Below are positions 1 through 11,108 of a stretch of 64,000 bases of DNA, one piece after another (positions within the stretch are counted from its first letter, which is position 1; each line of letters starts with the position of its first letter). Under the pieces are notes generated by a model. The model searched no databases. It was not told the DNA's origin and worked only from the letters and a program-made list of their open reading frames with translations. This DNA is from Myoxocephalus aenaeus (taxonomy: Eukaryota > Chordata > Actinopteri > Perciformes > Cottidae). Both the position numbers and the translations under genes were made by a program. The stretch spans positions 957,001 to 1,021,000 of the forward strand of contig JBAMJR010000025.1 in the NCBI GenBank assembly GCA_038501785.1, written 5' to 3'.

Positions 1-832
1 CTTTTAAATACATTGAATATGACAAGAGGCTGGAGAACAGTAATTGTATTGATTATTGTAAGGTTATTACATGAGTAATAACACTTTTATATTGAAGAAT
101 TGGAATCAAAAGTAATAACAATATCAAATGTTTATTGTTCAGCCTAGATCTGTAAATGATGCAATTTTTTATTTATTTTAATAAATGTTGTAATGCAGCT
201 GAATCAACCCAGTGAGTGTTCTTTTAAAGTATTTTTTTGTGGTGTTTTTGCCTTTATTAGGTAACAACAGCTAAAAATAGATAAGAAATAGGGGAGAGAG
301 AGAGAAAAAGGACAAGGACCCATTCAAGGAAATTAGTTTGTTTAATTTAAGTGAACTTGAAAAATTAGTGAGTATTAAGTTGTAGGTATTTAGTAATTCT
401 AAGTGGGGTTAAATTTGTATCAAGCAGTCCACACAAAATGAAAAAAATAACTTAACACTAAGCATGGTTATTAAGTTACATGAACTTAATTTTTTTGTTT
501 TTGTTTTACTACTTGATTTAGTACTGCACACTTAAAATAAACAAGCTTTTCTAACTCACTAATCTTAAGATTACTTTGCTTAATGTTTTTGAGGCAACAA
601 GTTTGCATACTTTTTTTAAGTAAGGTCAACTAATTAGACTTTACAGTGTAATGTCAACCACTTTTACTCCTTTGGCCACCCATAAGTGGAGGCTGATGAT
701 CATATAGTTATGAATACTGTAATTAAAAATATGTCAATGTTGTGTTTAAAGCTTCTTAAAACGTAGCTAATGGCACACTGTTGTTAGTCAAGTTGTTCTC
801 ACTAAAAACAGCTGTGAAATGTGTCTGTTCAG
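1..832. other. AT-rich sequence without a gene
   Basis: This stretch has short A and T runs and no reading frame of interest. I see no recognisable repeat family, splice-flanked exon or promoter in it. Confidence 0.6.
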
Positions 833-1934
833 CTAGTATGTAACTGAGTTAGTATGTAACCAAGTTAATATGTAACTGAGTTAGTATGTAACCAAGTTAA
901 TATGTAACTGAGTTGGTATGTAACCAAGTTAATATGTAACTGGGTTAGTATGTAACTGAGTTAATATGTAACATAGTTAGTATGTAACTGAGTTAATATG
1001 TAACCAGGTTAGTATGTAACTGAGTTAATATGTAACCAAGACAATATATAACATAGTTAGTATGAAACTGGGTTAGTATGTAACTTAGTTAGTATGTAAC
1101 CAAGTTAATATGTAACTGAGTTAGTATATAACCAAGTTAATATGTAACTGAGTTAATATGTAACAGAGTTAGTATGCAACTGGGTTAGTATGTAACTGAG
1201 TTAGTATGTAACCAAGTTAATATGTAACTGAGTTAGTATGTAACTGAGTTAGTATGTAACCGGGTTAATATATAACTGGGTTAGTATGTAACTGAGTTAG
1301 TATGTAACCGGGTTAATATATAACATAGTTAGTATGTAACTGAGTTAGTATGTGACTGGGTTAGTATGTAACTGAGTTAATATGTAACCAGGTTAGTATG
1401 TAACTGAGTTAATATGTAACCAAGACAATATATAACATAGTTAGTATGAAACTGGGTTAGTATGTAACTGAGTTAGTATGTAACCAAGTTAATATGTAAC
1501 TGAGTTAGTATGTAACTGAGTTACTATGTAACCGGGTTAATATATAACTGGGTTAGTATGTAACTGAGTTAATATGTAACATAGTTAGTATGTAACTGAG
1601 TTAGTATGTAACTGGGTTAGTATGCAACTGAGTTAGTATGTAACTGAGTTAGTATGTAACCGGGTTAATATATAACTGGGTTAGTATGTAACTGAGTTAA
1701 TATGTCACATAGTTAGTATGTAACTGAGTTAGTATGTGACTGGGTTAGTATGCAACTGAGTTAGTATGTAACTGAGTTAACATGTGACTGGGTTAGTATG
1801 TAACCAAGTTAATATGTAACCAAGTCAATATGCAACATAGTTAGTACGTAACTTGGTTAATATGTAACTGAGTTAGTATGTAACCAAGTTAATATGCAAC
1901 TGAGTTAATATGTAACTGAGTTAATATGTAACTG
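833..1934. repeat. 16-bp minisatellite (about 1.1 kb)
   Basis: A tandem array of a 16-bp unit read as AGTTAGTATGTAACTG, with variants that swap AGTTAG for AGTTAA and ACTG for ACCA or ACCG. Variant units alternate and larger blocks recur; for example the run holding ACCAAGACAATATATAAC appears near 1034 and again near 1425. That suggests duplication of multi-unit blocks as well as single units. Stop codons are frequent, so it does not code. Confidence 0.95.
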
Positions 1935-3886
1935 CATTTGTCTTTAACTGCGTTACTACGCCACTGTTAATGTTTAGATGTGTTAGTGTGTAAATAACAT
2001 AGTTAGTGTCCGTGCCCCTGAACCTTTCCTGAACCTAACCAAGTGGTTATGTTCCATGACATCAAGCAGGTGTTTTAAAGCTCTGACTGTCACACAACGT
2101 GAACTTGATGACGTCCTTGTTTCTCTGTCCTTTAGGGTTGAAGACGTGCTGTAATTGATGCTCTCTCCACAGGTTCCTGTGAGAATCTGATGACTGTCAC
2201 CTGCCTGCTTCTTTTTCTTCAACAATATCATCTGTGACATCTACATCTTCTTAGATCAATCGGATAAACATATTTATTATATGTTTACCCGCATGCGAGC
2301 CTTTTGATGTGCTTGGAGTATTTGATCTCAATTTCCCGACGGGAATAATTAAAGTTTCATCCTCGCCTCTCCCAATGTCATAGCTGGCTTTGTGCTGCTG
2401 CTGGAGGTTTTATGACAGGCTGCAGACTTCTTCCTCTGACTGCTCTCTGCTCTCTGACCCGGCAGCAGGGAACCAGAGGATCTCCTCTGTGGACCGACGC
2501 TTAGATGAGGCACTGCATTGGAGACTGAACTATCCTTCCCCTTCACATACAAACAATACAAGATATCTCTCTAAAGTAGAGTTGGCACTATTTTGTGGTG
2601 TATCTGGCCTTCCCTGTCTTTTCTCTTACAGGTTTAATTCTCTTCCAGTCTTCTAGATGTTATCCTCTCCTCTTCCAACTGTCCTTCCTTTTATTCCCCT
2701 CCTCTGTTCTCTTTCCATTCCTGTCAAATGCTTTTGTTCTTCTTCTCACTTGCCTCTGCTCTTTCTCTTTCTCTCTCCACTTCTCGACCTTGGCCACATT
2801 CCAACCATTTCTTCAGAATGTAATTTCACTCCTCCTATGCCGGTTTTATGGGCATTAAAGCTTAATATCAATTTAATGGTGAAACACACCTCTGATTTAC
2901 CGTTGTGCTGGTATGTTTTTTATGTTCCTTCTCCGTTTCCATATGTATATGTCCTCCTCCTCCTCTCTGACCTTGTTCCAGCCGCCTCCTCCTCTGAAAC
3001 GTGTCCCGGCACATGGGAGCAGAGCTTTTCCTCCACAACAGTTGTGACATTGAGTGGTCTGGAAGTCTTCACAGCCGCTAGCAGCTCCGCTTTTACTTCC
3101 TGCGAATGTCGCTCCGAGGCCACGTCGGACAAAACCTCCGGGGTTCTGTGTGTGTTCCCTAGAAACGCTCGCTGTTTAAATCCAAACTCCAGCTTCCAAA
3201 ACAATCCTGCGAAAGCCAATCATTGGACGGCCTCACTGCAGACTTGTGACAGCGACAGATGCCAGATATTTATTTTTCCTTTTTTTTAAATTTCCTTCAG
3301 AGCTTTTGATTCAATGACTGCTGTCAGGATGTAAAATGATGTTAATGCACTACTGTAAATAATCCCATGCAGAATTTACTAAATAATTTGGAACGATTTC
3401 CATCTCTTTAGTTGAAACCCACAAAGCTAAACGAAAATAAATATTAAAGAGCGTACTTACACATGTTGTGTGTGATATTTTAGTGATATTTGTTGAAAAG
3501 AAGTAAAAAATATAGTACCAGCCCTGTCGTAAAAGGCTGCAGGTCATTTCTATCAGGGGAATCCATCTATCAATATCCATCCATCCATCTGATGGTCTAA
3601 CCTCTCTTGTTCGCTCCCTTCTTTTTCAGCCACCCGTCTTGTTTTAATTAATGAATAAGCGGTCGGTTCAGAGCTGTCAGAGTGTGTGTTTTCCTCTCCA
3701 GCTTCCTTACCATCCTCCATCAATATTTAAAATGCATTCTAATTAAGCCCCGCTGCACCCTTGGTGTCCCGAGACGAGTGGAGGGGCTGAAATTAAAGGC
3801 GCCCCTCACCCTCTGCCTCCAGCGTCCCCATTGACTTTTCATCAACCAGTTATCATCAACAACAATAAATTGCCGCTCACTCGCCA
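1935..3886. other. Unique sequence without a supported gene
   Basis: This holds pyrimidine-rich stretches at about 2590-2800 that create long open frames by composition only, including a 210-codon frame at 2657-3289. No domain, splice pattern or family resemblance is visible. Confidence 0.5.
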
Positions 3887-4078
3887 CATCTACTGGAGGG
3901 AGTCTAGAGTCTGGGCCGCCCAGTGGAACATGTCATCTACTGGAGGGAGTCTAGAGTCTGGGGGCCGCCCAGTGGAACATGTCATCTACTGGAGGGAGTC
4001 TAGAGTCTGGGGGCCGCCCAGTGGAACATGTCATCTACTGGAGGGAGTCTAGAGTCTGGGCCGCCCAGTGGAACATGT
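3887..4078. repeat. 49-bp tandem repeat, four copies
   Basis: Four head-to-tail copies of a 47-49 bp unit that begins CATCTACTGGAGGGAGTCTA and ends CCCAGTGGAACATGT. The first and last copies lack two G residues in the central G run, while the two middle copies have the full GGGGG. Copies are otherwise nearly identical, so the duplication is recent. Confidence 0.95.
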
Positions 4079-4534
4079 CATCTGATGGAGGGTTAACAAT
4101 AGATGATCCTCCTACAAAGTGGCTGTGCTGATGGATGACTGATGTACCTTCTGAGCCCCAGAGCCCCCAAAATGGGGGCTAAAAGTCTTCTGCACCTCTT
4201 GTTCCCCGTGTTCAAGTAGTCATATGAACCCCAAATGAGTTATAATACTTGTGTTATTTTATATGATTTTATTTTTTTCAGATCCCCCCCCCCCAAAAAA
4301 AAAGAGAGTATATTTTCAAAAAGAAAATAACTTTTATACCATATTTTGATCATAACTATGAACATCCAGCATGATATGAGCAAGATTCCCCAAAAATGCC
4401 TCCTTGAGCGGTCCCTGAGTTTTTCAAACTGTATGGTTGAGGGCCTTAATAACAACCCACAATGCACCTTTTTGGAAAGATTAGGACCTCATTAATCAAA
4501 ATCTGTAACAAAAATCACAATTAAACAAAACATT
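4079..4534. other. Unique sequence with a C/A homopolymer pair
   Basis: A C run followed directly by an A run sits at about 4285-4303. I see no gene or recognisable element. Confidence 0.5.
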
Positions 4535-4876
4535 TGTCACGGGAGACTCAGAGAGAGGACCCAAATGCGTGGTGAAAACAAAGTAGCTTTATTCCTTGCA
4601 GAACAGGCAGGATTCTCAAAAACAGGATTCTCAAAACCACCAAATGGCAAAAAGCAGGCACAAAAAGCAGGAACAGGGGCGCACACACAGTTTCACACAG
4701 TACGACCAGACAAGGGAACAGAAGACACACAGGGCTTAAGTACAAGGGGGAGGTGTGGGTGATTAGACACAGGAGGAAACAATCAGCAGACAATCAACAG
4801 ACAGGAAGTGCAGAGGAACAGAGGACACGCGAGACAGGACTTCAGAATAAAACACAGAAAAACCCAAACCGTGACA
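4535..4876. mobile_element. Short element with TGTCACGG inverted ends
   Basis: A 342-bp segment begins TGTCACGGG and ends ACCGTGACA, so its ends are an 8-9 bp inverted repeat. The 5-mer ACATT lies directly outside both ends and may be the target duplication. Read on the minus strand it contains GGAATAAAGC shortly before its end, which looks like a polyadenylation signal. I recognise the general sequence as a dispersed fish repeat but cannot name the superfamily; a 5-bp duplication is unusual for hAT (8) or Tc1 (2). A degenerate relative may lie near 17383-17540. Confidence 0.55.
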
Positions 4877-5246
4877 ACATTGGCATTTTAGGAAGGAGTT
4901 TCAGTCAAAAAACGGTGTTGTTCGGTTCTTTACAGGTACTAATAGGGTTTATAAGGATGTGTATTGCTTTGTTAGCCTCCCACAATCCCGTACGGTTACA
5001 GGGATGTGTCTGTTAGTGAAATCCGACCTTGTAAGGGATACTTATCAAGGATTTAGTGAAACATTACGAAATGAAGTTAAACAACCCTTTGGTTGCGGAG
5101 AAAATTAAGGTGCAGTTTTTAAAAGCTTTTTATTTTTTTATTTTTTAATGAAGCACTGGTGGCTTGGGGGCGCAAGAAGGTTAAGTTAGCCCAGGACAAA
5201 GACAGGGAGAGACAATGTGTGTGTAGGTTGGAGTTTGTGTGTGTCT

Positions 5247-5250
<4 letters not shown>
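4877..5250. other. Unique sequence, no gene seen
   Basis: AT-rich sequence leading into the GT microsatellite. Nothing recognisable. Confidence 0.5.

Positions 5251-5284
<34 letters not shown>
5251..5284. repeat. (GT)n microsatellite
   Basis: A perfect GT dinucleotide run, about 17 units. Confidence 0.95.
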
Positions 5285-5286
<2 letters not shown>

Positions 5287-6249
5287 ATTTAATTATGTGC
5301 TCAGGTTTCAGCGCTGACAATGAGAAAGATGTTCCCCCCCCATTCAATTTTGGAGTCACCTGAAGAGACAACCGTGTCACAACCGATCCGCCGCCCGGTC
5401 TCACCTTGATGGTTTATGAACGACATGAAACATTTTGAAGTTATTCAGCGAGCAACGACAACGGCGTTCTTGCCTTTGACGCCACGCCGACTGAGCTGCC
5501 TGTAATGCATCTGCTTGACCTTGAATATGCTTCACTCAGAGCGAGTGATGTTACATAAGAAAAGCTCATGGAGGGTGAGAGGTCAAACAAACACAGACGC
5601 TCATGATATTAGCGACTTGTTTACCCTACTTATCTTACCTTGTGTATAATTGACATAGTTACGGTTATTTTAGGCCTAACCGTGATGTTTTTCCTAAACC
5701 TTCCTTTTTATTGCCTGAACCTAACTCCCTAATTAGAGTTTCACGATAATGACTAAAGTTGTCAAATATGACATCTTGGTCAGTGGCCCTACAGTCTACG
5801 CTACACGTGGTAGTAGTTATGGTGGTAGTTATGGCAGAACTAAAGGAGGAAGTCAGGTGACTTAGCATAAAAACTCAGCATCGGGGGAATGTTTTGTCCA
5901 AGTTGAAAACGAAAAAGCGGAAAAAAACGGAAAAGCACATTTTTGCAAGTATTTTTTCACCTCTTTCGCACCGCCCGGTGTAAAATTCGCTTTTTCGCAA
6001 CCATTCGCGTCTGTGCATTGACTACATGTAATCTACTTGCGTCGATATTGCTCAACTCCCCTCCGAGCGCCCCCTCCGAGCGGAGTAGAGTCAGTAGACT
6101 GGATATAAACACACATAGGTCTTTTTCTCCCGTCACCCCGAGACGGGACCGGCTCACTAATGCAGCGTAATGGTGAGTTGTATCTTTATGCACTTTATAA
6201 TTGTCTTTATGCGGGTCGTATTACGTCATATTTATTACGTCATAGTTTG
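5285..6249. other. Unique sequence, no gene seen
   Basis: No repeat family or exon could be recognised. A small inverted motif, CCGAGCG, recurs near 6062-6080. Confidence 0.5.
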
Positions 6250-6332
6250 CGCCCACACCGTGAAGGCCGGTCCGCGAAAATATTGTCTGACACAAAACCG
6301 GTCCGTGGCTCTAAAAAGGTTGGGGGCCGCTG
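6250..6332. mobile_element. hAT-type terminal fragment (AGCGG-CCCCCAACC end)
   Basis: The stretch reads toward a terminus ending AAAGGTTGGGGGCCGCTG and contains the paired phrases GGCCGGTCCGCG and CCGGTCCGTGG. This is the familiar end of a widespread fish hAT non-autonomous family whose reverse complement starts CAGCGGTCCCCAACC. Only this end is present; I do not see its partner. Confidence 0.6.
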
Positions 6333-6404
6333 CATTAGAGTATCGCTCTATAGCCCACATTGGATCCGCCCGCCCCACCCGGGAGACCCAGAGGCGACCC
6401 CCCC

Positions 6405-6644
6405 CGCCCCACACACACACGACCCGCAGACGCCCCCCAGCAAGCAGGGCCAGCCGCAGGGGGCGCCAACTTGCCAATTCCCCACACAGTGATATGATAG
6501 ATAATGGAAAACCGCTTCGCGGCCCAGATGATATATATATATATGTATATATTTTTTTTAAGTGGTCGTGCCGCCCCCCACGTGTCATGAAAAAGTGCCG
6601 CCCCGGGCGGCTGCCCGGTTCGCCCGTGCCCAAAACCGCCACTG
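6405..6644 (-). mobile_element. hAT-type terminal fragment (CAGTGGCGG end)
   Basis: The right end reads CCAAAACCGCCACTG, so on the minus strand the element begins CAGTGGCGGTTTTGG, followed by the GC-rich GGCAGCCGCCCGGGGCGG phrase. The internal part includes GGGGGCGCCAACTTGCC and a short (AT)n tract at about 6530-6551. The start and internal phrases match a common fish hAT-like MITE family. The left limit is approximate, and it abuts the other hAT fragment. Confidence 0.55.
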
Positions 6645-6794
6645 GATGTATGCATGTAAGAAGTGGATATTATTGGCCCACACTAAACTGACGTGAGACG
6701 GGTATGAGCGTTTTATGGATAGCAGCTTCTTTGCTTATCCAGCTGACAAAAAAATAATATTAAATTGTGTGGATGATACCACACTTATTTGTTT

Positions 6795-6797
<3 letters not shown>

Positions 6798-6888
<91 letters not shown>
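6798..6888. repeat. (CA)n microsatellite, about 45 units
   Basis: A long perfect CA run. Open frames on both strands here are poly-Thr/His and poly-Cys/Val artefacts. Confidence 0.97.
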
Positions 6889-6892
<4 letters not shown>

Positions 6893-8196
6893 CCATTATT
6901 GCCCGGTGTCATTTTAGAACTGTTCTTGAACACCAAACAATGATGGATCACTTGAACAAAAAAAAACCTGTCAACACTTCACTTAGAAATGCATTGTTTT
7001 TAAACTGGACAGCTCAGACATGTATTATACCTTAATAGACCGGCTCAGAAATCAATTTCTGTTTTTAAAACAGAACTCGTCTAAGAGTATAAAGTCAGAA
7101 TGCATCACACTCTCCTTTCAGAAAATGTCCCTTTGGTCGGATTTCTGCAACTCTGAAATCACTCAAAAGGTCAAATTCTTCCACCGTGTGTGCACATCAA
7201 ACACGGCTGGAAAGGCAGTCGGAGAGATGTCGGTGCTGTTTGTTTCGTGGAGCACACGCATGACATGTAATCTGTTCATGTGGCCCCGCCCCCACGGCGG
7301 CACGTCAACTAGAACTGACCACACGGTCAAATGTCAGCCAAACATCCAGCTAAAGAATAGGACCCACCGTGGATGCAAATGTTGTAATTACTAAAAAATA
7401 AATATGTATTTTCATCTTTACTAGTTGCTAGCCGACCAGCAACTTTTAAGGTGGAACGTGTTCCCGCACGTCAGAAGCATGAATTGAGGTCTTGAACCTT
7501 TACATTTGCAACAACTTTGACCCATTACCTTTTTGTTGCAAGCGGCTCTCTTGCATGTCGTACGCTTCAGTGCGGATTGGATCGACAAATGGTTAAGAAT
7601 ATATGAATTGTAATTTGACTATGTAAACTGCTAATGTTATATTTCTTTTACCTGGAGGAAAGCAAAGTCCTTCAGATGCGCTCTTGCAGCACTACTCCTG
7701 CGGTTGTCATGAAATTGCAAATCGCAAATTCTGGCCAGATTTGACACGTTGCATTAAACTTCTATCTGCTGCACGCTGGCGTTGAGCTCTCTCCCTCAAC
7801 ACCTAGCATGTTACTTCCTGTGAAAGTAGGCACACTAGTGCCTGCTGCTAATATATGCACGTTTGTCTCTGAAGCAACACGTTCGCATTTTGTCACTTTT
7901 ATTCACTGAACACGAAGTCTTGCACACCGGAGCCGATGATGTTGATGTCTATTTCAACTAATCTCACAAAACATTCCTGTATTTTTTTTTTTTGTAATGA
8001 GTGTTCTTTCCATCACCATTAGTTCTAGCTTCCTGTCTTTGTTTGTCTAACTTTCTTTACTGTCTCCTTTTTAGTGACTCTCTCTGCGGCACGGCCCAAC
8101 TAAAAATGATTAATGTCAAATTTTGCTCACCTGCTCGCTCGCTTGATGTTGTTTTGATCCCACCCGTTGCGTCATATAGGGAATGCGCCTGTACGG

Positions 8197-8198
<2 letters not shown>
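6889..8198. other. Unique sequence, no gene seen
   Basis: Includes a T homopolymer at about 7983. The 124-codon frame at 7020-7394 shows no domain or repeat and is unsupported. Confidence 0.5.

Positions 8199-8248
<50 letters not shown>
8199..8248. repeat. (GT)n microsatellite
   Basis: A perfect TG/GT run of about 25 units. Confidence 0.97.
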
Positions 8249-8250
<2 letters not shown>

Positions 8251-8443
8251 ACGAGCGTGATCTCAACCTCGCTGTCGAGTTAAAAAGGAGTCGTCTTCAA
8301 AGCTTTGTCAGTTAACAAGATGTATGGGAGTTCACACTGAGGGAAGTTTCTTAAAAAGACGCTTATTTCCACCTCATTACACACACATTTCCCTACACAC
8401 ACTCACACAATCACATGTGCAGAGATCATGAAAGACATCGCTT

Positions 8444-8445
<2 letters not shown>

Positions 8446-8490
<45 letters not shown>
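8446..8490. repeat. (CA)n microsatellite
   Basis: A perfect CA run of about 22 units, 200 bp from the previous GT run. Confidence 0.97.
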
Positions 8491-8493
<3 letters not shown>

Positions 8494-8616
8494 TAAGGGT
8501 CTGATTGAAGTGCTGATGCTCTAGAACGAGGTTAGTCCTGCCTTTTGAACCCATGAGGGACTGGATCCATCAACCGGTGCACTGACAGGTCCACAACACA
8601 TGCAGAGATGAAGGAG

Positions 8617-8659
8617 TGTGCGTGTGTGTGTGTGTGTGCGTATGTGTGTGTGTGTGTGT

Positions 8660-8696
<37 letters not shown>
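8617..8696. repeat. Interrupted (GT)n microsatellite
   Basis: GT repeat broken by GCGTAT and GAGT interruptions, which usually indicate an older array. Confidence 0.95.
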
Positions 8697-8697
<1 letters not shown>

Positions 8698-8811
8698 ATG
8701 CAAATACATCTTTGGTTCATGTTTTTTCCAACTCTCATTTAATCATCATTGGATTACTCGCACGCTTACTATTCATATCGTGCAGAGAAGCGCTGCTTGT
8801 ATTGTGTGCCT

Positions 8812-9790
8812 CCTCATCGAGCCCAAAATCACAAGTTTGCCTCTGAGGGCTTTACAATCTGTACACATAACATCCCTGTCCCGGGACCTCACATCGGATC
8901 AGGAAAAACTCCCCCAATAAAGATAGTAAAAACCCTTTCACAGGGAAAAAAGGGGAAGAAACCTGAGGGAGAGCAACAGAGGAGGATACCTCTCCCCGGA
9001 TGGACAGAAGCAATAGATGTCATGTGGCCAGAATGAATAACGTAACGGAGTTACAGCACATTACATGAATATGACAGAAATGATTCATATAATGAGTAGT
9101 AGGCATGGACTATGATCCAGATAACCACGATCCATGAAGCAGAAGGAGGTAGAGAGGAGGGGCATCAACAGGGCCATGGCAGGAGGTAGGAGACAGGAGA
9201 CAGGATGCAGGTGACAGGCGGCAGGAGACAGGAGACAGGAGGCAGGAGGCAGGAGGTAGGAGACAGGAGACAGGTGGCAGGAGGCAAGAGGCAAGAGGCA
9301 AGAGGCAGGAGACAGGAGGTAGGAGGCAGGAGACAGGATGCAGGAGGTAGGAGACAGGAGACAGGCGGCAGGAGGCAGGAGACAGGAGGCAGGAGAGAGG
9401 AGACAGGAGACAGGAGACAGGTGGCAGGAGGCAGGAGGCAAGAGGCAAGAGGCAAGAGGCAAGAGGCAGGAGACAGGAGGTAGGAGGTAGGAGGCAGGAG
9501 ACAGGAGACAGGATGCAGGAGGTAGGAGACAGGAGACAGGAGACAGGCGGCAGGAGGCAGGAGACAGGAGACAGGAGGCAGGAGGCAGGAGAGAGGAGAC
9601 AGGAGGCAGGAGGCAGGAGGCAGGAGACAGGAAGCAGGAGGCAGGAGATAGGGGGTAGGAGGTAGGAGGCAGGAGACAGGAAACATGAGGCAGGAGGTAG
9701 GAGGTAGGAGGCAGGAGACAGGAGGCAAGGGCCAAGAGGCAGGAGGCAGGAGACAGGATCGGCTCAGACAGCCACGATCCAGTCCCAACA
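8812..9790. mobile_element. Dispersed repeat with internal minisatellite, copy I
   Basis: The stretch from CACAAGTTTGCCTCTGAGGG through the phrases CCTCACATCGGATCAGGAAA, CTCTCCCCGGATGGACAGAA and GCAATAGATGTCATGTG is closely matched by 51477-51830 in the same orientation. Both copies then run into an array of GGAGACA/GGAGGCA-type units and leave it through ACAGCCACGATCCA. The array is therefore part of the repeat family, not a chance neighbour. I recognise the unique half as a sequence common in percomorph genomes but cannot name its class, and no inverted ends or coding region are visible. The left limit is less certain because the flank upstream of 8812 does not match copy II well. Confidence 0.75.
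9179..9759. repeat. 7-bp-based minisatellite (GGAGACA/GGAGGCA/GGAGGTA)
   Basis: About 580 bp of 7-bp units, with larger blocks of roughly 100-150 bp recurring (for example the runs of GGCAAGA near 9290 and 9435). The minus-strand 242- and 208-codon frames rich in Leu-Pro-Pro-Ala-Ser-Cys come from the repeat and are not genes. It lies inside dispersed repeat copy I. Confidence 0.95.
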
Positions 9791-10578
9791 AAGCGTGTCC
9801 GGCTCACTTCCATACGATGACTGAAACTCGTGCCCTAAACATTTAGCATGAATGACCTGATGAACTCATCCAGCTGGCCTCCTCTTACACTCACAGTCAA
9901 ATGGATGTGACTGAAATCTGACATTTTACTCCAGATTAAAGTGGCATTCTCTCCGGCAGTCATTTCCTCTTCAGATGAGCACAATGAGTGAATTAGTCCA
10001 TCATGATTTGATTCTTGTACAAAGGCTTGGATGGAAACGCGGCCATTTACACTCTCATCTCAGTCTCAGAGCGACGCCGTCATTAACGGACAGCTGTCAT
10101 GTGTCAAGCAAAGTGGGATCGGCTTGGATGAAGACTCACCCATCTCTCCACTCCAACTGTCATAATCACCCACATAAAATCCGCCTGAGTAGGTGGAATT
10201 GCATTTTTTGCTTCGCAAGAAACAAAGCGTTCTGACAGATTGATGTTTTATGGGCTGGGCTGGGAGATAATGGCACCGTTTGCCCACATCATTAATAGTC
10301 AATTATAGATTTTTACGACGTTGACTCCAGCACTTAAAGGCCAGTGGACAGTTGACGCCAATAAGGCAACAAAAGACACTCACTGAAATCATTTTTACCA
10401 TATTATTTTATGATGAAATGAATGGGACAAGTCCTGATGAAGTGTTGATGTCTTTTGGTTTATCCAAACAAACCAAAACATAATGCTAGATATAGGGCCA
10501 ACATTCTAAATTATTAAATTAAGAAGAAGAAAGAAAATGTTTTGTGTGCTATCCTATGAAAACACCATTGGGTATGTC
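9791..10578. other. Unique sequence, no gene seen
   Basis: No family or exon could be recognised. Confidence 0.5.
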
Positions 10579-10697
10579 CAGTGGCCTGCTAAGCCTTCTC
10601 TGCTGGCCCTGACGGCTATTTTATAATTGTATTGTTTTTCACAAATACACTACATGTATTATAATTATGTTTCCCTATTAGCTTATTTTCTCATTGC
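10579..10697 (+). mobile_element. hAT-type MITE end (CAGTGGCC start)
   Basis: It begins CAGTGGCCTGCTAAGCCTTC and continues TCTGCTGGCC. It then runs to CTATTAGCTTATTTTCTCAT. The reverse complement of 50779-50936 has the same order of motifs, ending CAGTGGTGGGCC, so the two are copies of one family in opposite orientation. A third fragment with GGCCAGCAGAGAAGGCTT is at about 57310-57340. The start CAGTGG suggests hAT; the far end is not resolved here. Confidence 0.55.
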
Positions 10698-10919
10698 CCG
10701 CTGCTTGTTAAGGGTCTTCTCATCCAATCACATTTCACCTCTGTTTCTCTATGCAATTGAGAGCTGGTTAAACGTGTGTTTGGCCACAGGGCCGCGTGAC
10801 CATTAACCTGCTCTGTGATTGGTCACAAGGAACTCCTCGGGGACCGCCAAAATCTCATCAACACCACGAATGAATACGGCCAGTTGAGGAATATGTCTAG
10901 TAATGTCAGACTTCCAATC

Positions 10920-11000
10920 CATTGCAACTGTGGTTTAATTGTTAGCATGCCTGTCTTTCAATCAGAGGGTTGGTGGTTCAAACCCTGGCTCTGGTAGTTT
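10920..11000 (+). mobile_element. tRNA-derived SINE head
   Basis: The phrase GTTAGCATGCCTGTCTTTCA followed by GGTGGTTCAAACCC resembles the A and B boxes of a tRNA-derived RNA polymerase III promoter. It is shared with the minus-strand SINE at 23346-23561, which has GTTAGCATGCCTGTCTTTCA and GGTGGTTCGAGC. No L2-like tail follows here; a different LINE-type tail begins 38 bp downstream, so this may be a truncated or chimeric copy. Confidence 0.55.
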
Positions 11001-11037
11001 TTCTTCTTTTTTTTTGTCTGTGGCTTTTCTGTAATCT

Positions 11038-11108
11038 TAACAGTAGGTGGCGGTAATGCACCTTTTTTTTTTGGATAAATCTGCATTAAAAAAAGAAGAA
11101 GAAGAAGC
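11038..11108 (+). mobile_element. Non-LTR retrotransposon 3' tail with (GAA)n
   Basis: CAGTAGGTGGCGGTAATGCACC is followed by a T-rich spacer and AAAAAAAGAAGAAGAAGAAG. The same arrangement on the minus strand occurs at 50574-50665 (TAGGTGGCGGTATGCACC then GAA repeats). This conserved phrase ending in a GAA tail is typical of a fish LINE 3' end. Only the tail remains. Confidence 0.6.

Noticed and set aside
2657..3289. 210-codon plus-strand frame
   Set aside because: Low-complexity Leu/Ser/Pro start from a pyrimidine-rich tract, with no motif, domain or splice support.
9085..9813. 242-codon minus-strand frame rich in Leu, Pro, Ser and Cys
   Set aside because: It is a direct translation of the 7-bp minisatellite; similar frames exist in two registers.
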